In this document: in pieces, positions 8,174 to 15,588 of the stretch
How positions within the stretch are numbered: position 1 is the first letter of the stretch
Layout of the letters: each line of letters opens with the position of its first letter
Assembly: GCA_045648765.1 (NCBI GenBank)
Contig: JAZROQ010000041.1
Location: 62,001 to 126,000 of the forward strand
Direction: 5' to 3'
Origin: RGIG3009 sp045648765
Lineage (GTDB): Bacteria > Bacillota > Clostridia > Oscillospirales > Acutalibacteraceae
Length of the DNA: 64,000 bases
Notes under the pieces: generated by a model
Database searches by the model: none
The model's input: the letters and a program-made list of their open reading frames with translations, nothing else
Told to the model about the DNA's origin: nothing
Program-made: the position numbers and the translations under genes

Positions 8174-8815
8174 TTATATAGTCTGTTCTGCTGCTTCTTG
8201 GGCTTGTGTGACTTCGCTTGAAACTACTGTTTCGCCAACGTTCGCGTTGTCAGCGTTTGTAAACACTTTGAATACTGTTAAGAAAAATATTTTTAAATCA
8301 AGCTTAAAAGAAACGTTGTCTACATACCAAACATTGAGCTTGATTCGGTGATTCCACTCAACATTCTTTCGCCCGTTTACTTGCGCCCAACCTGTAATTC
8401 CCGGGCGAAGGGAAAACATCCTTTTTTGCTCATCGGTGTATTGGTCAATAGGCCAAGGATGATATGTAAGCGGAGGTCTTGGACCAATAAAGCTCATTTC
8501 ACCTTTTAGTATGTTTACAAGTTGAGGAAGCTCATCAATACTGGTTTTTCTTAAGAACCTACCAACTCTTGTCAAGCGTTTATCTTTATCGTTTGAATAA
8601 ACACCGGATTTTTCAGCATCAACAATCATTGAACGAAATTTGTATATGTAAAACTCTTTCGCACCAAGGCCCAATCGCTTTTGTTTAAAAATGATAGGTC
8701 CCTTCGAGTCGATTTTTATTATTACAGCAAAAACAATCATTGGAATCAATAAAAAAGCAAGCCCGATTAAAGAAATCGCAAAATCTAACGTGCGTTTTAT
8801 AACAGGATATTTCAT
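8174..8815 (-). CDS. Initiating sugar-1-phosphate transferase (monotopic phosphoglycosyltransferase)
   Basis: A 213-residue member of the bacterial sugar transferase family (PglC/WcaJ catalytic domain). One N-terminal hydrophobic segment spans about residues 10-33. Then follow the signatures GPIIFKQKRLG, FYIYKFRSM and the catalytic stretch LRKTSIDELPQL. SFIGPRPPL and LRPGITGWAQVNG complete the core. It transfers a sugar 1-phosphate from a UDP-sugar to undecaprenyl phosphate on the cytoplasmic face and so starts repeat-unit assembly. It is the first gene after the operon promoter, with an AGGGGGG Shine-Dalgarno. The C-terminal tail (VTQAQEAAEQTI) is not part of the usual core. Confidence 0.93.
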   Translation of the reverse strand: MKYPVIKRTLDFAISLIGLAFLLIPMIVFAVIIKIDSKGPIIFKQKRLGLGAKEFYIYKFRSMIVDAEKSGVYSNDKDKRLTRVGRFLRKTSIDELPQLVNILKGEMSFIGPRPPLTYHPWPIDQYTDEQKRMFSLRPGITGWAQVNGRKNVEWNHRIKLNVWYVDNVSFKLDLKIFFLTVFKVFTNADNANVGETVVSSEVTQAQEAAEQTI

Positions 8816-8868
8816 TTTAACCCCCCTATTGAAAACTTTAAAGGATTTGATTACTGTACAGAAAGTTA

Positions 8869-8907
8869 TATATAATATATAATATTATATATGTCAAAAA
8901 AAGTCAA
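8869..8907 (-). promoter_or_regulatory. Promoter of the polysaccharide operon
   Basis: On the minus strand TTGACA (8892-8897) lies 17 bases before TATATA (8869-8874). A second TTGACT (8902-8907) lies 17 bases before TATTAT, so two overlapping sigma-A promoters are possible. The spacer and -10 region form a long self-complementary A/T tract. The transcript would have a leader of about 45 bases. Confidence 0.6.
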
Positions 8908-8950
8908 CCCATTGATAAAATCATGAAAACAACAAAACCCTCCAATTACT

Positions 8951-8987
8951 AACAAAAAAACAAGACTATCGAATATCGATAGTCTTG
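8951..8987 (-). terminator. Intrinsic terminator of the PHP-phosphatase operon
   Basis: A perfect 12-bp stem with a 3-base loop (8961-8987) is followed on the minus strand by a run of seven T. It lies 14 bases after the stop of the 9001-9786 gene and separates it from the polysaccharide promoter. Confidence 0.88.
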
Positions 8988-9000
8988 TTTTACAGCGCTT

Positions 9001-9786
9001 TTAAATCAAAATCAAACGAGGGTCTTCAATATAATTCAAATTGTATTTTTCTACCATTTCTTGCGCTTTTATGAGAGAATGATTATCAAATGCATTTTCT
9101 ACATCGTGCGAATCAAAGCCGAACACCACTGGTGAATGCTCCTCACCAACTACTTTCCAAAAAGCATCGTTCGGATAATTCCTGTTTTGACGAATGCCTA
9201 AAAAGTTAATTTCGAGCGGTACGTTCAGCTCGCGTGAAGCAACACAAATTTTTCGCATTTCTTTTTGATAGAGTTTGATATCACCAATAAAATTGAAAAT
9301 ATCCGGATGCGCAACGTAGCTAAAAAACCCTGTTTTCATTCCCGAAACAACTGTTTTAACATATTCTTTCAGTTCTTTTACGCTTTCGTTTTTAGAAATC
9401 GTTGGTTTTGAAACGTTTTCAGGTCCAATATAGTGTTGCCCCAAAATTAAATACTGAGCCCCATATTCCTTTGCTTCTTTTAGGGTTTTATCAAAATATT
9501 CGGGATAGTACTCCATTTCAAAGCCGACTGAAATATCAATTTTTTCTTTATACTTTTTTGCAAGAGCTTTGATTTCGTTACAATATGTTTTTCCATCACA
9601 AACCGGAATTCTAAAAAAAGATTGTGTACCATCGGGAAATTCCAAAGGGACATGGTCTGAAAAGCCCATTTTTTTAATACCGTTTGAAACAGCCCTTTTT
9701 ACGTAGTCTTCTTCTTCCCCATTCGCATGATTGCAACGATAAGTGTGAGTGTGGTAATTATATGATAATTTTAACACATTTGGCAT
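9001..9786 (-). CDS. PHP-domain phosphatase, histidinol-phosphatase family (paralog 1)
   Basis: This 261-residue protein begins with the PHP metal motif NYHTHTYRCNHA. It also has MGFSDHVPLEF, a GFEMEYYPEYF strand, ILGQHYIG, a VAHPDIF motif and a C-terminal GFDSHDVEN. These supply the His and Asp ligands of the trinuclear metal site. The family includes HisK-type histidinol phosphatase, which makes histidinol from histidinol phosphate. No other his genes are nearby, so a different small phosphoester is equally possible. The ATG at 9786 is preferred, because the longer frame begins with a GTG inside the GAGG Shine-Dalgarno itself. It is the second gene of a two-gene operon, 39 bases after its paralog. 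Confidence 0.8.
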   Translation of the reverse strand: MPNVLKLSYNYHTHTYRCNHANGEEEDYVKRAVSNGIKKMGFSDHVPLEFPDGTQSFFRIPVCDGKTYCNEIKALAKKYKEKIDISVGFEMEYYPEYFDKTLKEAKEYGAQYLILGQHYIGPENVSKPTISKNESVKELKEYVKTVVSGMKTGFFSYVAHPDIFNFIGDIKLYQKEMRKICVASRELNVPLEINFLGIRQNRNYPNDAFWKVVGEEHSPVVFGFDSHDVENAFDNHSLIKAQEMVEKYNLNYIEDPRLILI

Positions 9787-9825
9787 GCGTGATAACCTCA
9801 CAAAGCGGTTAATAAAATCACTTGA

Positions 9826-10641
9826 TTACAGTTTGGAACCTTTAAATCCTGAATCTGTCAACAGATAATGTTCTGTGTATCCACAATGCAAAAGAATTTC
9901 ACGTGCTTGATCAAACCCGCAATCCAGCTTGGTAGCATCGTGGCAATCCGAAGAAATGATAGCACCAAATCCTAACCGTTTTAACTCTTTTATAAGCGGA
10001 ATTTCAGGATACGGAACGGAACGGTAACCACGAGAAATCGCACCTGTATTGACCTCGAAAAATGGGATTTTCCCTGCCAAAGTTTCGGCACATTCGATAG
10101 CTGCGCAAAGGTATTCTTTGGAATCTGTATCAAAAAACTTCTCAGTTTCGATGTTTTTGGTTATCAAATCAAAATGCCCCAGTATATCGAAGTTCCCATA
10201 GTTGGTGATTGTTGAAAACTGACGATAATATTCTTTGGCAAAAGCAAGTCCATCACCGCCGAAATATGTATCAATCACTTCCCGTACCACCTCGGTCGAG
10301 CGGTCAAAGCCGACATAATTTTCGCCGATTTTGAGGTAGTGGCAAGAACCGATGAGATAATCGTAGCCGGAAAGGTCGACTTGGGAATACATTTCCATTT
10401 CTAAGCCCAGATATATTCCAAATTTGTTCTTATACTCTTCTTTTAGTTGGGTGATTTCTTTTTTGTATTGTTCGCAGCGTTCAGGAGTCATAGAGAGTCC
10501 GTTTGAAAAATGCATGTAAGAGTGCCCTGAAAAGCCAACGCTTTCAAAACCTTTCTCTATTGCAATTTCCACTATTTCTCTTGGCGTATGTTTGCCGTCA
10601 CAATAAGTGGTATGAGTATGTAGATTTTGTAATTTGTTCAT
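9826..10641 (-). CDS. PHP-domain phosphatase, histidinol-phosphatase family (paralog 2)
   Basis: The protein is 271 residues with the same fold as its downstream neighbour. It carries LHTHTTYCDGKHTP at the N-terminus, VGFSGHSYMHF, GLEMEMYSQ, LIGSCHYL, ILGHFDLI and a C-terminal IISSDCHDATKLD. All the expected His/Asp/Glu ligands of a PHP metal centre are visible. The two paralogs are clearly diverged, so they probably act on different phosphoesters rather than being a recent duplication. GGGGTAGGAG precedes the ATG, and a good promoter lies at 10693-10721. It diverges from the tyrosine-phosphatase-like gene. Confidence 0.82.
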   Translation of the reverse strand: MNKLQNLHTHTTYCDGKHTPREIVEIAIEKGFESVGFSGHSYMHFSNGLSMTPERCEQYKKEITQLKEEYKNKFGIYLGLEMEMYSQVDLSGYDYLIGSCHYLKIGENYVGFDRSTEVVREVIDTYFGGDGLAFAKEYYRQFSTITNYGNFDILGHFDLITKNIETEKFFDTDSKEYLCAAIECAETLAGKIPFFEVNTGAISRGYRSVPYPEIPLIKELKRLGFGAIISSDCHDATKLDCGFDQAREILLHCGYTEHYLLTDSGFKGSKL

Positions 10642-10692
10642 TGATTATCTCCTACCCCAAACAGTTAAATCAGACAATAATCCTCATAAAAT

Positions 10693-10721
10693 TTTATACC
10701 ATATTTCGCCTGTAAAAGCAA
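10693..10721 (-). promoter_or_regulatory. Promoter of the PHP-phosphatase pair
   Basis: On the minus strand TTGCTT (10716-10721) and TATAAA (10693-10698) are 17 bases apart, about 50 bases before the ATG at 10641. Confidence 0.6.
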
Positions 10722-10741
10722 CCGTTTTTATGCTCATATCA

Positions 10742-10770
10742 TTGACAAATATGCTGTTTTGTGGTAGTGT
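10742..10770 (+). promoter_or_regulatory. Promoter of the tyrosine-phosphatase-like/glycosidase-like operon
   Basis: TTGACA (10742-10747) is followed after 17 bases by TAGTGT (10765-10770). The leader before the TAGGAG Shine-Dalgarno would be only a few bases long. Confidence 0.5.
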
Positions 10771-10792
10771 TTCACTATTAGGAGACGATGAT

Positions 10793-11800
10793 ATGATAAA
10801 ATTGATATTTCCTGAAAATAACGCCGTAATTGACACCCATACCGAAATACAAAACACCTTTATTGATACCATTTACACACAAGGAACAGATGCGGCGTTG
10901 GAATGGCTTTTGCCACGCAAAAACAACATAGAACGTTCTCATCCCGAACCACTTATTTTGGAATGGACAAACGATGGTTCTGCCACGTATGAGGTTTTGG
11001 TTTCGGAAACAGAGGATTTTGAAAACGCAAAAGTTTTTAAAACCACAAGCACTACCTACTCCCTTGTTAATTTAAAAATTGGTCAACAATATTTTTGGAA
11101 AGTTAACAACAGTGCTGTTGGCACTTTTAGCACTAAAAACAACCGTTTTCGTTTTGTTAAAGTGGACGGATTACTTAATATGCGTGATCTTGGCGGTATC
11201 AACATTAAACAAGGTTTACTATACCGCGGGAGTGAAATTCACGACGATGAACTCAGCATTGAAGAGTCGGGGAAATCCACTTTTATCGAAGATTTAGGTA
11301 TTAAAACACAAATGAATCTGCGGCTTGAAGGCGCCCCTTCGTTACCGCATTCTTACGTTGGTGAACAAGTTGCTTATGCCTTTTTACCTTATCGTCCGTA
11401 CAAAGAAGTGTTTTACGACGATCACCGCAAAGGCTTGCGCAAAATTTTTGAGTTTCTTGCCGACGAAAACCACTATCCCATTTATTTTCATTGCTTCGGC
11501 GGTGCGGACAGGACCGGTATGATCGCCTTGTTTTTGCGGTGCCTGTTAGATGAACCGGAAGAAGATATCTTGGTAGATTACGAAATCACCTCGCTTTCGA
11601 TATATGCTGCAGGTGTTGCAGAGGGCGTGAGTAGTTTGGGGTTTCGTAACAGAAAATGTGATTATTTTGTTGAATTTCTCGATCTTTTGGAACCATATGC
11701 ACCCGGTGGCACATTAAATGATAAAGTCAAAAACTTCCTTTTGGATTGTGAAATTTCAAAAGAAACATTAGACAAAGTGATTTCTAACATTAAAAAATAA
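10793..11800 (+). CDS. Tyrosine/dual-specificity phosphatase family protein with N-terminal beta domain
   Basis: The protein has 335 residues. The first 110 look like a fibronectin-type beta domain (LILEWTNDGSATYEVLVSE, GQQYFWKV). The rest is a tyrosine-phosphatase-like domain starting at LLNMRDLGGI, with YRGSEIH and the P-loop HCFGGADRTG. The nucleophile would be Cys234 with the Arg of ADRTG. Related proteins are often called protein tyrosine/serine phosphatases; some act on phosphoinositides or sugar phosphates. The ATG at 10793 follows TAGGAG by 8 bases. The longer upstream frame runs through the promoter and is not credible. No signal peptide is seen, so it is probably cytoplasmic. It is coupled (13-base gap) to the next gene. 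Confidence 0.8.
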   Translation: MIKLIFPENNAVIDTHTEIQNTFIDTIYTQGTDAALEWLLPRKNNIERSHPEPLILEWTNDGSATYEVLVSETEDFENAKVFKTTSTTYSLVNLKIGQQYFWKVNNSAVGTFSTKNNRFRFVKVDGLLNMRDLGGINIKQGLLYRGSEIHDDELSIEESGKSTFIEDLGIKTQMNLRLEGAPSLPHSYVGEQVAYAFLPYRPYKEVFYDDHRKGLRKIFEFLADENHYPIYFHCFGGADRTGMIALFLRCLLDEPEEDILVDYEITSLSIYAAGVAEGVSSLGFRNRKCDYFVEFLDLLEPYAPGGTLNDKVKNFLLDCEISKETLDKVISNIKK

Positions 11801-11813
11801 ATGAGGTTTTATA

Positions 11814-13979
11814 ATGAGTAATATTATTTTAGAAAACAAAAACTTCCGCCTTACACTTACAGAAGAAGCTATCGTAAAAAGCTTGATTTTCAAGGAAACT
11901 AACGAAGAATTATTACTTTTAAACGAAGAAGTTTCGTTGTTTTCGCTTACGCAAGCCAGACCGTTTAATAACGAAATCAAACTTTCTCACATGAACAAAA
12001 AGACCGCTTTCCAAGCAAATAAGATTGTTATGGACGGTAACGTTCTCACGGTGAGTTTTGAAATCGTTCCTTGTCAAGCTTCTATATCCGTTGATATTCA
12101 AGATGAATATATTTCTTTTACTCTTAAGGAACTGTTATATCCCAACAAAGAACACGTTTTTCTTTCGATGGATATGCCCCCTGTTGAAGAATTTCGTCTT
12201 TTGCAACTTCCCATAAAAACCAGAAAAAACTTTGGTCAGTGGCTAAATGTTATGTGGGATGACAATGCCAGCATTGCTGTTGTGGCAGCCACCCCCGAAA
12301 CAATGATTGATTCTGAAAAACGAAACGGTGGCAGAATTTTAACGGCTGATCTTCAAAAATCGGTTCAGTTGGAAGGAACAACCGCCACGCTCATTGTCAG
12401 CGGTGGGAAAGAAGCATTCCTTGACGCTGTGGACAAATTTGAGCACGAATATAATTTGCCTCTTGGCGTAGAAAGCCGAAGAAGCAATATGATTAATCGT
12501 TCCGTATATTGGGTAGACAGGTTGACACCGGAAAATGTTGATGAACACATTAAATTCGCTAAAATGGGCGGCTTTTCTTGCATGCTCATTTATTACGAAG
12601 GTATTTGCTCCGAAGTGAACGACGATGTGATTTATGGGTCTTGCGGTGATTATTCTATCAGCAAACCCTATTCCAACAGTTATGAACAACTAAAAATTGT
12701 TGTTGATAAAATCAAAGCAGCCGGCATTACCCCCGGTTTCCATTTCTTGCACACACATATAGGAAGAGAAACCAAATATGTTACACCTACCGTTGATCCG
12801 CGTTTGAATATTATAGAATATTTCACGTTGACACAACCGCTCGGTATGGATGATGATAAGATTTATGTTGCGCAAAACCCGAAAAACGCCTTAAAACGCG
12901 ATAAACGCCGCGTTCTTAAATTTGGCGAAGAATTGATGTCTTACGAAGGGTTTTCCACTGTTCCTCCTTATCACTTCTATGGCGTTAAACGCGGGTATTG
13001 GGATACAACTGTCACTTCGCACGCAACCGGTATTATTGGCGGTATTCTCGACGTTAGTGAATATTGCGCCAATAGTGTATACGTTGATCAAAACACAGAC
13101 TTGCAAGATGAAATCGCCGAAGAAATTGCCAAAATTTATGATTTGGGCTTTGAGTTTATTTACTTTGACGGTTCCGAAGGGACAAACAAACCGTATGAAT
13201 ATCATGTGCCCAACGCGCAATACCGTGTGATTAAAAAATTGGGATCTGCTCCAAAGTTCTGCGAAGGTGCGGCAAAAGCACATTTTAACTGGCATTTTCT
13301 TAGCGGTGCCAACGCGTTTGATATTTTTAAGACAAACGTGTTTAAACGAATGATTGATGTGCATCCTTTGGCAGAGTCGGATTGGATGTGTCAAGATTTT
13401 ACGCGTCTTAATTTCGGTTGGTGGGCTTTTTACGAAGATACGCGCCGCGATATTTATGAATACGGCACCAGCCACGCTCATGGTTGGAACAGCCCTGCAA
13501 CCATACAATCGAATCTTAAACTGTTTAACTCCCACGCACGTACAGCCGATATATTAGAAGTTATGCGACGCTGGGAAGATGTTCGGAAAAACAATCTTTT
13601 AACATCCGAACAACAAGAGTTGATTAAAGTACCCGGTAAAGAATATACCTTGTTTATCGACGAAGCAGGGAAATACGAGCTGCATGAATATTTTGAACTT
13701 GAAAATTTCTGTTCAGACTCCCAAGAATTATATGCTTTCACCCTTCAACGCGGTAACCGTAGTTATGCTTTGCTGTGGCACAACACCGGATCGGCAAAAA
13801 TCAGCATTCCGATTTCAAAGGATAATGCGGAATATTTTAGTGACTTAACAAGAGAAAAATTACCGATGGAAGAAAAAGACGGTTGTCTTGTTATTGATGT
13901 TTCTTCATCGGCTTATCTCTCCACAACGCTTTCGCAAAGCGAGTTACGAGATGCACTTTCCAAAGCAAAACCGGTTTAA
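11814..13979 (+). CDS. Unclassified TIM-barrel glycoside-hydrolase-like protein, cytoplasmic
   Basis: A 721-residue protein that I cannot assign to a numbered family. The first 200 residues look like a beta-sandwich. A middle part resembles a (beta/alpha)8 barrel: MINRSVYWVDRL, FSCMLIYYEGICSE, ITPGFHFLHTHIG and FEFIYFDGSEG. The Asp and Glu of the last motif are candidate catalytic acids. About 100 C-terminal residues form a likely beta domain (ALLWHNTGSAKISIP). There is no signal peptide or membrane segment. It shares a transcript with the phosphatase-like gene, which may hint at processing of phosphorylated glycans. It ends exactly where the converging choloylglycine-hydrolase gene ends. Confidence 0.6.
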   Translation: MSNIILENKNFRLTLTEEAIVKSLIFKETNEELLLLNEEVSLFSLTQARPFNNEIKLSHMNKKTAFQANKIVMDGNVLTVSFEIVPCQASISVDIQDEYISFTLKELLYPNKEHVFLSMDMPPVEEFRLLQLPIKTRKNFGQWLNVMWDDNASIAVVAATPETMIDSEKRNGGRILTADLQKSVQLEGTTATLIVSGGKEAFLDAVDKFEHEYNLPLGVESRRSNMINRSVYWVDRLTPENVDEHIKFAKMGGFSCMLIYYEGICSEVNDDVIYGSCGDYSISKPYSNSYEQLKIVVDKIKAAGITPGFHFLHTHIGRETKYVTPTVDPRLNIIEYFTLTQPLGMDDDKIYVAQNPKNALKRDKRRVLKFGEELMSYEGFSTVPPYHFYGVKRGYWDTTVTSHATGIIGGILDVSEYCANSVYVDQNTDLQDEIAEEIAKIYDLGFEFIYFDGSEGTNKPYEYHVPNAQYRVIKKLGSAPKFCEGAAKAHFNWHFLSGANAFDIFKTNVFKRMIDVHPLAESDWMCQDFTRLNFGWWAFYEDTRRDIYEYGTSHAHGWNSPATIQSNLKLFNSHARTADILEVMRRWEDVRKNNLLTSEQQELIKVPGKEYTLFIDEAGKYELHEYFELENFCSDSQELYAFTLQRGNRSYALLWHNTGSAKISIPISKDNAEYFSDLTREKLPMEEKDGCLVIDVSSSAYLSTTLSQSELRDALSKAKPV

Positions 13980-14909
13980 TTATTCAAAAAACTGAATATC
14001 TTGTTGTTTCGAAAGAGGATAGATTACCAGTCTATCCTCTTTTTCTTTTGAAAATCGAACCCCACATAGGCGAGAATTCTGATAGGTTTTATAATAATAT
14101 ATTCCATTTACCAAATCCATACATGAAGTGTATTGTGTAACAACATCTTCCCCGTTTTCAAGAATAACAGCACCGCGCGGTACACAGACTGTGTCAAATA
14201 TTTTATAAAACTGCGTAATGGCATTTGCCTTTACAATCGAATTCTTAAGAAAAAACGCCGCGCGTACAAAGCGTGAAACCGAAGAATAATCTCCCGGCAA
14301 ACCATACGAAGCAAGTCCGCGCGTATAAGCTGTTCCTTTTTCTTTAACAGAAAGATTTTTAAAATCTTCTAAACGAGTTCTATGGTACCAAAAAGGCGGT
14401 TCATTTGTTAACACACCAATATCATTCTCGTACAAGTTTAGCCCATTTTTGACCGATTCTATGACCAAAGAACGCTGTTTATCAGCAATGATCCAGTGCA
14501 TGGGAGTTACAGATAAATCATTTGAAAACGAAATGTGACATACATTTAGCTTTTTAAGAAAAAATATTGCTTCATCGATGGTTTGACATTTTCCTAAAAT
14601 ATACGGTATCAATTCAAAAGGAGCAAGATTTACTTTCCCACTTTTTTCTTCAAAATACACGGCGCTTTTGGGGAAATTAAGCCCTGCCATAGCAAGTCCT
14701 TTTTCGTTCATAGCATCATAATACAATGGAAATCCTTGTTTTTCTATTCCCATTCCAAGAATTCTATATTGAGCATAGAACGACTCTTCACATCGTAATT
14801 TAACCAAAAATTTTTTAGGTGTTGCTATAACTGATTCGTTATAAGAATATTCTAAATCAAGGGTTCTTCCAAAAAGATGATTTTTGCTGTCATAAATTGC
14901 TGTACACAT
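13980..14909 (-). CDS. Choloylglycine hydrolase/penicillin V acylase family enzyme (bile-salt-hydrolase-like)
   Basis: The 309-residue protein starts Met-Cys-Thr-Ala. Met removal would expose Cys2 as the N-terminal nucleophile of this Ntn-hydrolase family. Other matching positions are Arg15 and Asp18 (FGRTLDLE), Asn78 (GLNFP), Asn169 (VLTNEPPF) and the Arg of GLPGDYSSVSRFVRAAF. Length and motifs resemble Gram-positive bile salt hydrolases, which split the amide of taurine- or glycine-conjugated bile acids. Penicillin V acylase activity is the main alternative. The ATG at 14909 with AAAGGGGAG is chosen over an upstream start that would bury the Cys. No signal peptide is seen. A minus-strand promoter at 14953-14981 serves it alone. 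Confidence 0.88.
   Translation of the reverse strand: MCTAIYDSKNHLFGRTLDLEYSYNESVIATPKKFLVKLRCEESFYAQYRILGMGIEKQGFPLYYDAMNEKGLAMAGLNFPKSAVYFEEKSGKVNLAPFELIPYILGKCQTIDEAIFFLKKLNVCHISFSNDLSVTPMHWIIADKQRSLVIESVKNGLNLYENDIGVLTNEPPFWYHRTRLEDFKNLSVKEKGTAYTRGLASYGLPGDYSSVSRFVRAAFFLKNSIVKANAITQFYKIFDTVCVPRGAVILENGEDVVTQYTSCMDLVNGIYYYKTYQNSRLCGVRFSKEKEDRLVIYPLSKQQDIQFFE
14012..14046 (+). terminator. Intrinsic terminator of the plus-strand operon, inside the converging gene
   Basis: An 11-bp stem (14013-14023 with 14031-14041) has a 7-base loop and a T-run. It lies about 35 bases after the stop of the glycosidase-like gene but within the 3' coding end of the antisense choloylglycine-hydrolase-family gene. 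Confidence 0.75.
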
Positions 14910-14941
14910 ATTCTCTCCCCTTTGCTTGGACACTTGAATTT

Positions 14942-14970
14942 TTGTCGAAAAAATGATATGTTTATACTAT
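14942..14970 (+). promoter_or_regulatory. Promoter of the zinc-ribbon membrane protein
   Basis: TTGTCG (14942-14947), a 17-base spacer and TACTAT (14965-14970) precede an AAGGAGG Shine-Dalgarno. It overlaps the divergent promoter of the choloylglycine-hydrolase-family gene. Confidence 0.45.
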
Positions 14971-14981
14971 AAATTTGTTAA
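14953..14981 (-). promoter_or_regulatory. Promoter of the choloylglycine-hydrolase-family gene
   Basis: On the minus strand TTAACA (14976-14981) and TATCAT (14953-14958) are 17 bases apart, upstream of the ATG at 14909. It overlaps the opposing promoter, so the two transcripts may interfere. Confidence 0.45.
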
Positions 14982-14993
14982 GGAGGTTTTTCC

Positions 14994-15506
14994 TTGAAAA
15001 CGTGTAATCATTGTAATAATCAAGCCGAAGATACCGCTGTTTTTTGTTGTCATTGCGGCACTCCTTTCCCTACGGATGACACGACACAAGCACCGTATAC
15101 TCCCCCGCAACAAAACTATTATCAACCACCGACACAGCCACCCTACACACCTATATTTGATCCGTACGATCACACAGCCGAATTTGATGCCAAAGATATT
15201 TCGGAAAACAAAGTGATTTGTATGTTGGTGTATTTGTTGGGGGCTATCGGCATTATTATTGCTTTATTAGTCGGCAATCATTCACCGTATGTTTCTTTTC
15301 ACGTACGTCAAGCATTAAAATTTTCGGTAATTGAAATTTTGTCCACCTTGATAATGGCTCTGCTTTTTTGGACAGGAATTGCCGTTATTGCCTATGTTAT
15401 TTTTATGTCTGTTTTATCAATTATTAAGATTGTTTGTTTCTTCCAAATTTGCGACGGGAAAGCAAAAGAACCCGCAATCATACGTAATTTAAACTTCTTG
15501 AAATAA
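14994..15506 (+). CDS. Zinc-ribbon membrane protein
   Basis: The 170-residue protein opens with a zinc ribbon of two cysteine pairs (KTCNHC near residue 3 and FCCHCG near 17). A Pro/Gln/Tyr/Thr-rich linker of about 30 residues follows. The C-terminal part has about three membrane segments from VICMLVYLLGAIG onward, with FHVRQALKFS in the intervening loop. The HVRQAL loop is typical of DUF4870/Tic20-like small membrane proteins. Function is unknown. The start is TTG at 14994, clearly marked by AAGGAGG. It is followed by its own terminator. Confidence 0.72.
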   Translation: MKTCNHCNNQAEDTAVFCCHCGTPFPTDDTTQAPYTPPQQNYYQPPTQPPYTPIFDPYDHTAEFDAKDISENKVICMLVYLLGAIGIIIALLVGNHSPYVSFHVRQALKFSVIEILSTLIMALLFWTGIAVIAYVIFMSVLSIIKIVCFFQICDGKAKEPAIIRNLNFLK

Positions 15507-15510
15507 AAAA

Positions 15511-15548
15511 AGTGCTGCTTTATTGAAACATAAAGCAGCGCTTTTTTT
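15511..15548 (+). terminator. Intrinsic terminator after the zinc-ribbon gene
   Basis: A 13-base stem (GTGCTGCTTTAT type with its complement) and a T7 run begin a few bases after the stop. The stem ends only about 25 bases before the Shine-Dalgarno of the phosphate transporter gene. Confidence 0.85.
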
Positions 15549-15588
15549 GCATAGTATTTTATGTATATTCTGCAAGGAGGAAATTCGG

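Noticed and set aside
12891..13535. Antisense frame of 214 codons inside the glycosidase-like gene
   Set aside because: No ribosome-binding site or domain; the plus-strand gene is continuous across it.
15523..15588. Upstream ATG extension of the phosphate transporter
   Set aside because: It begins within the loop of the preceding terminator hairpin and has no Shine-Dalgarno; the TTG at 15589 has AAGGAGG.
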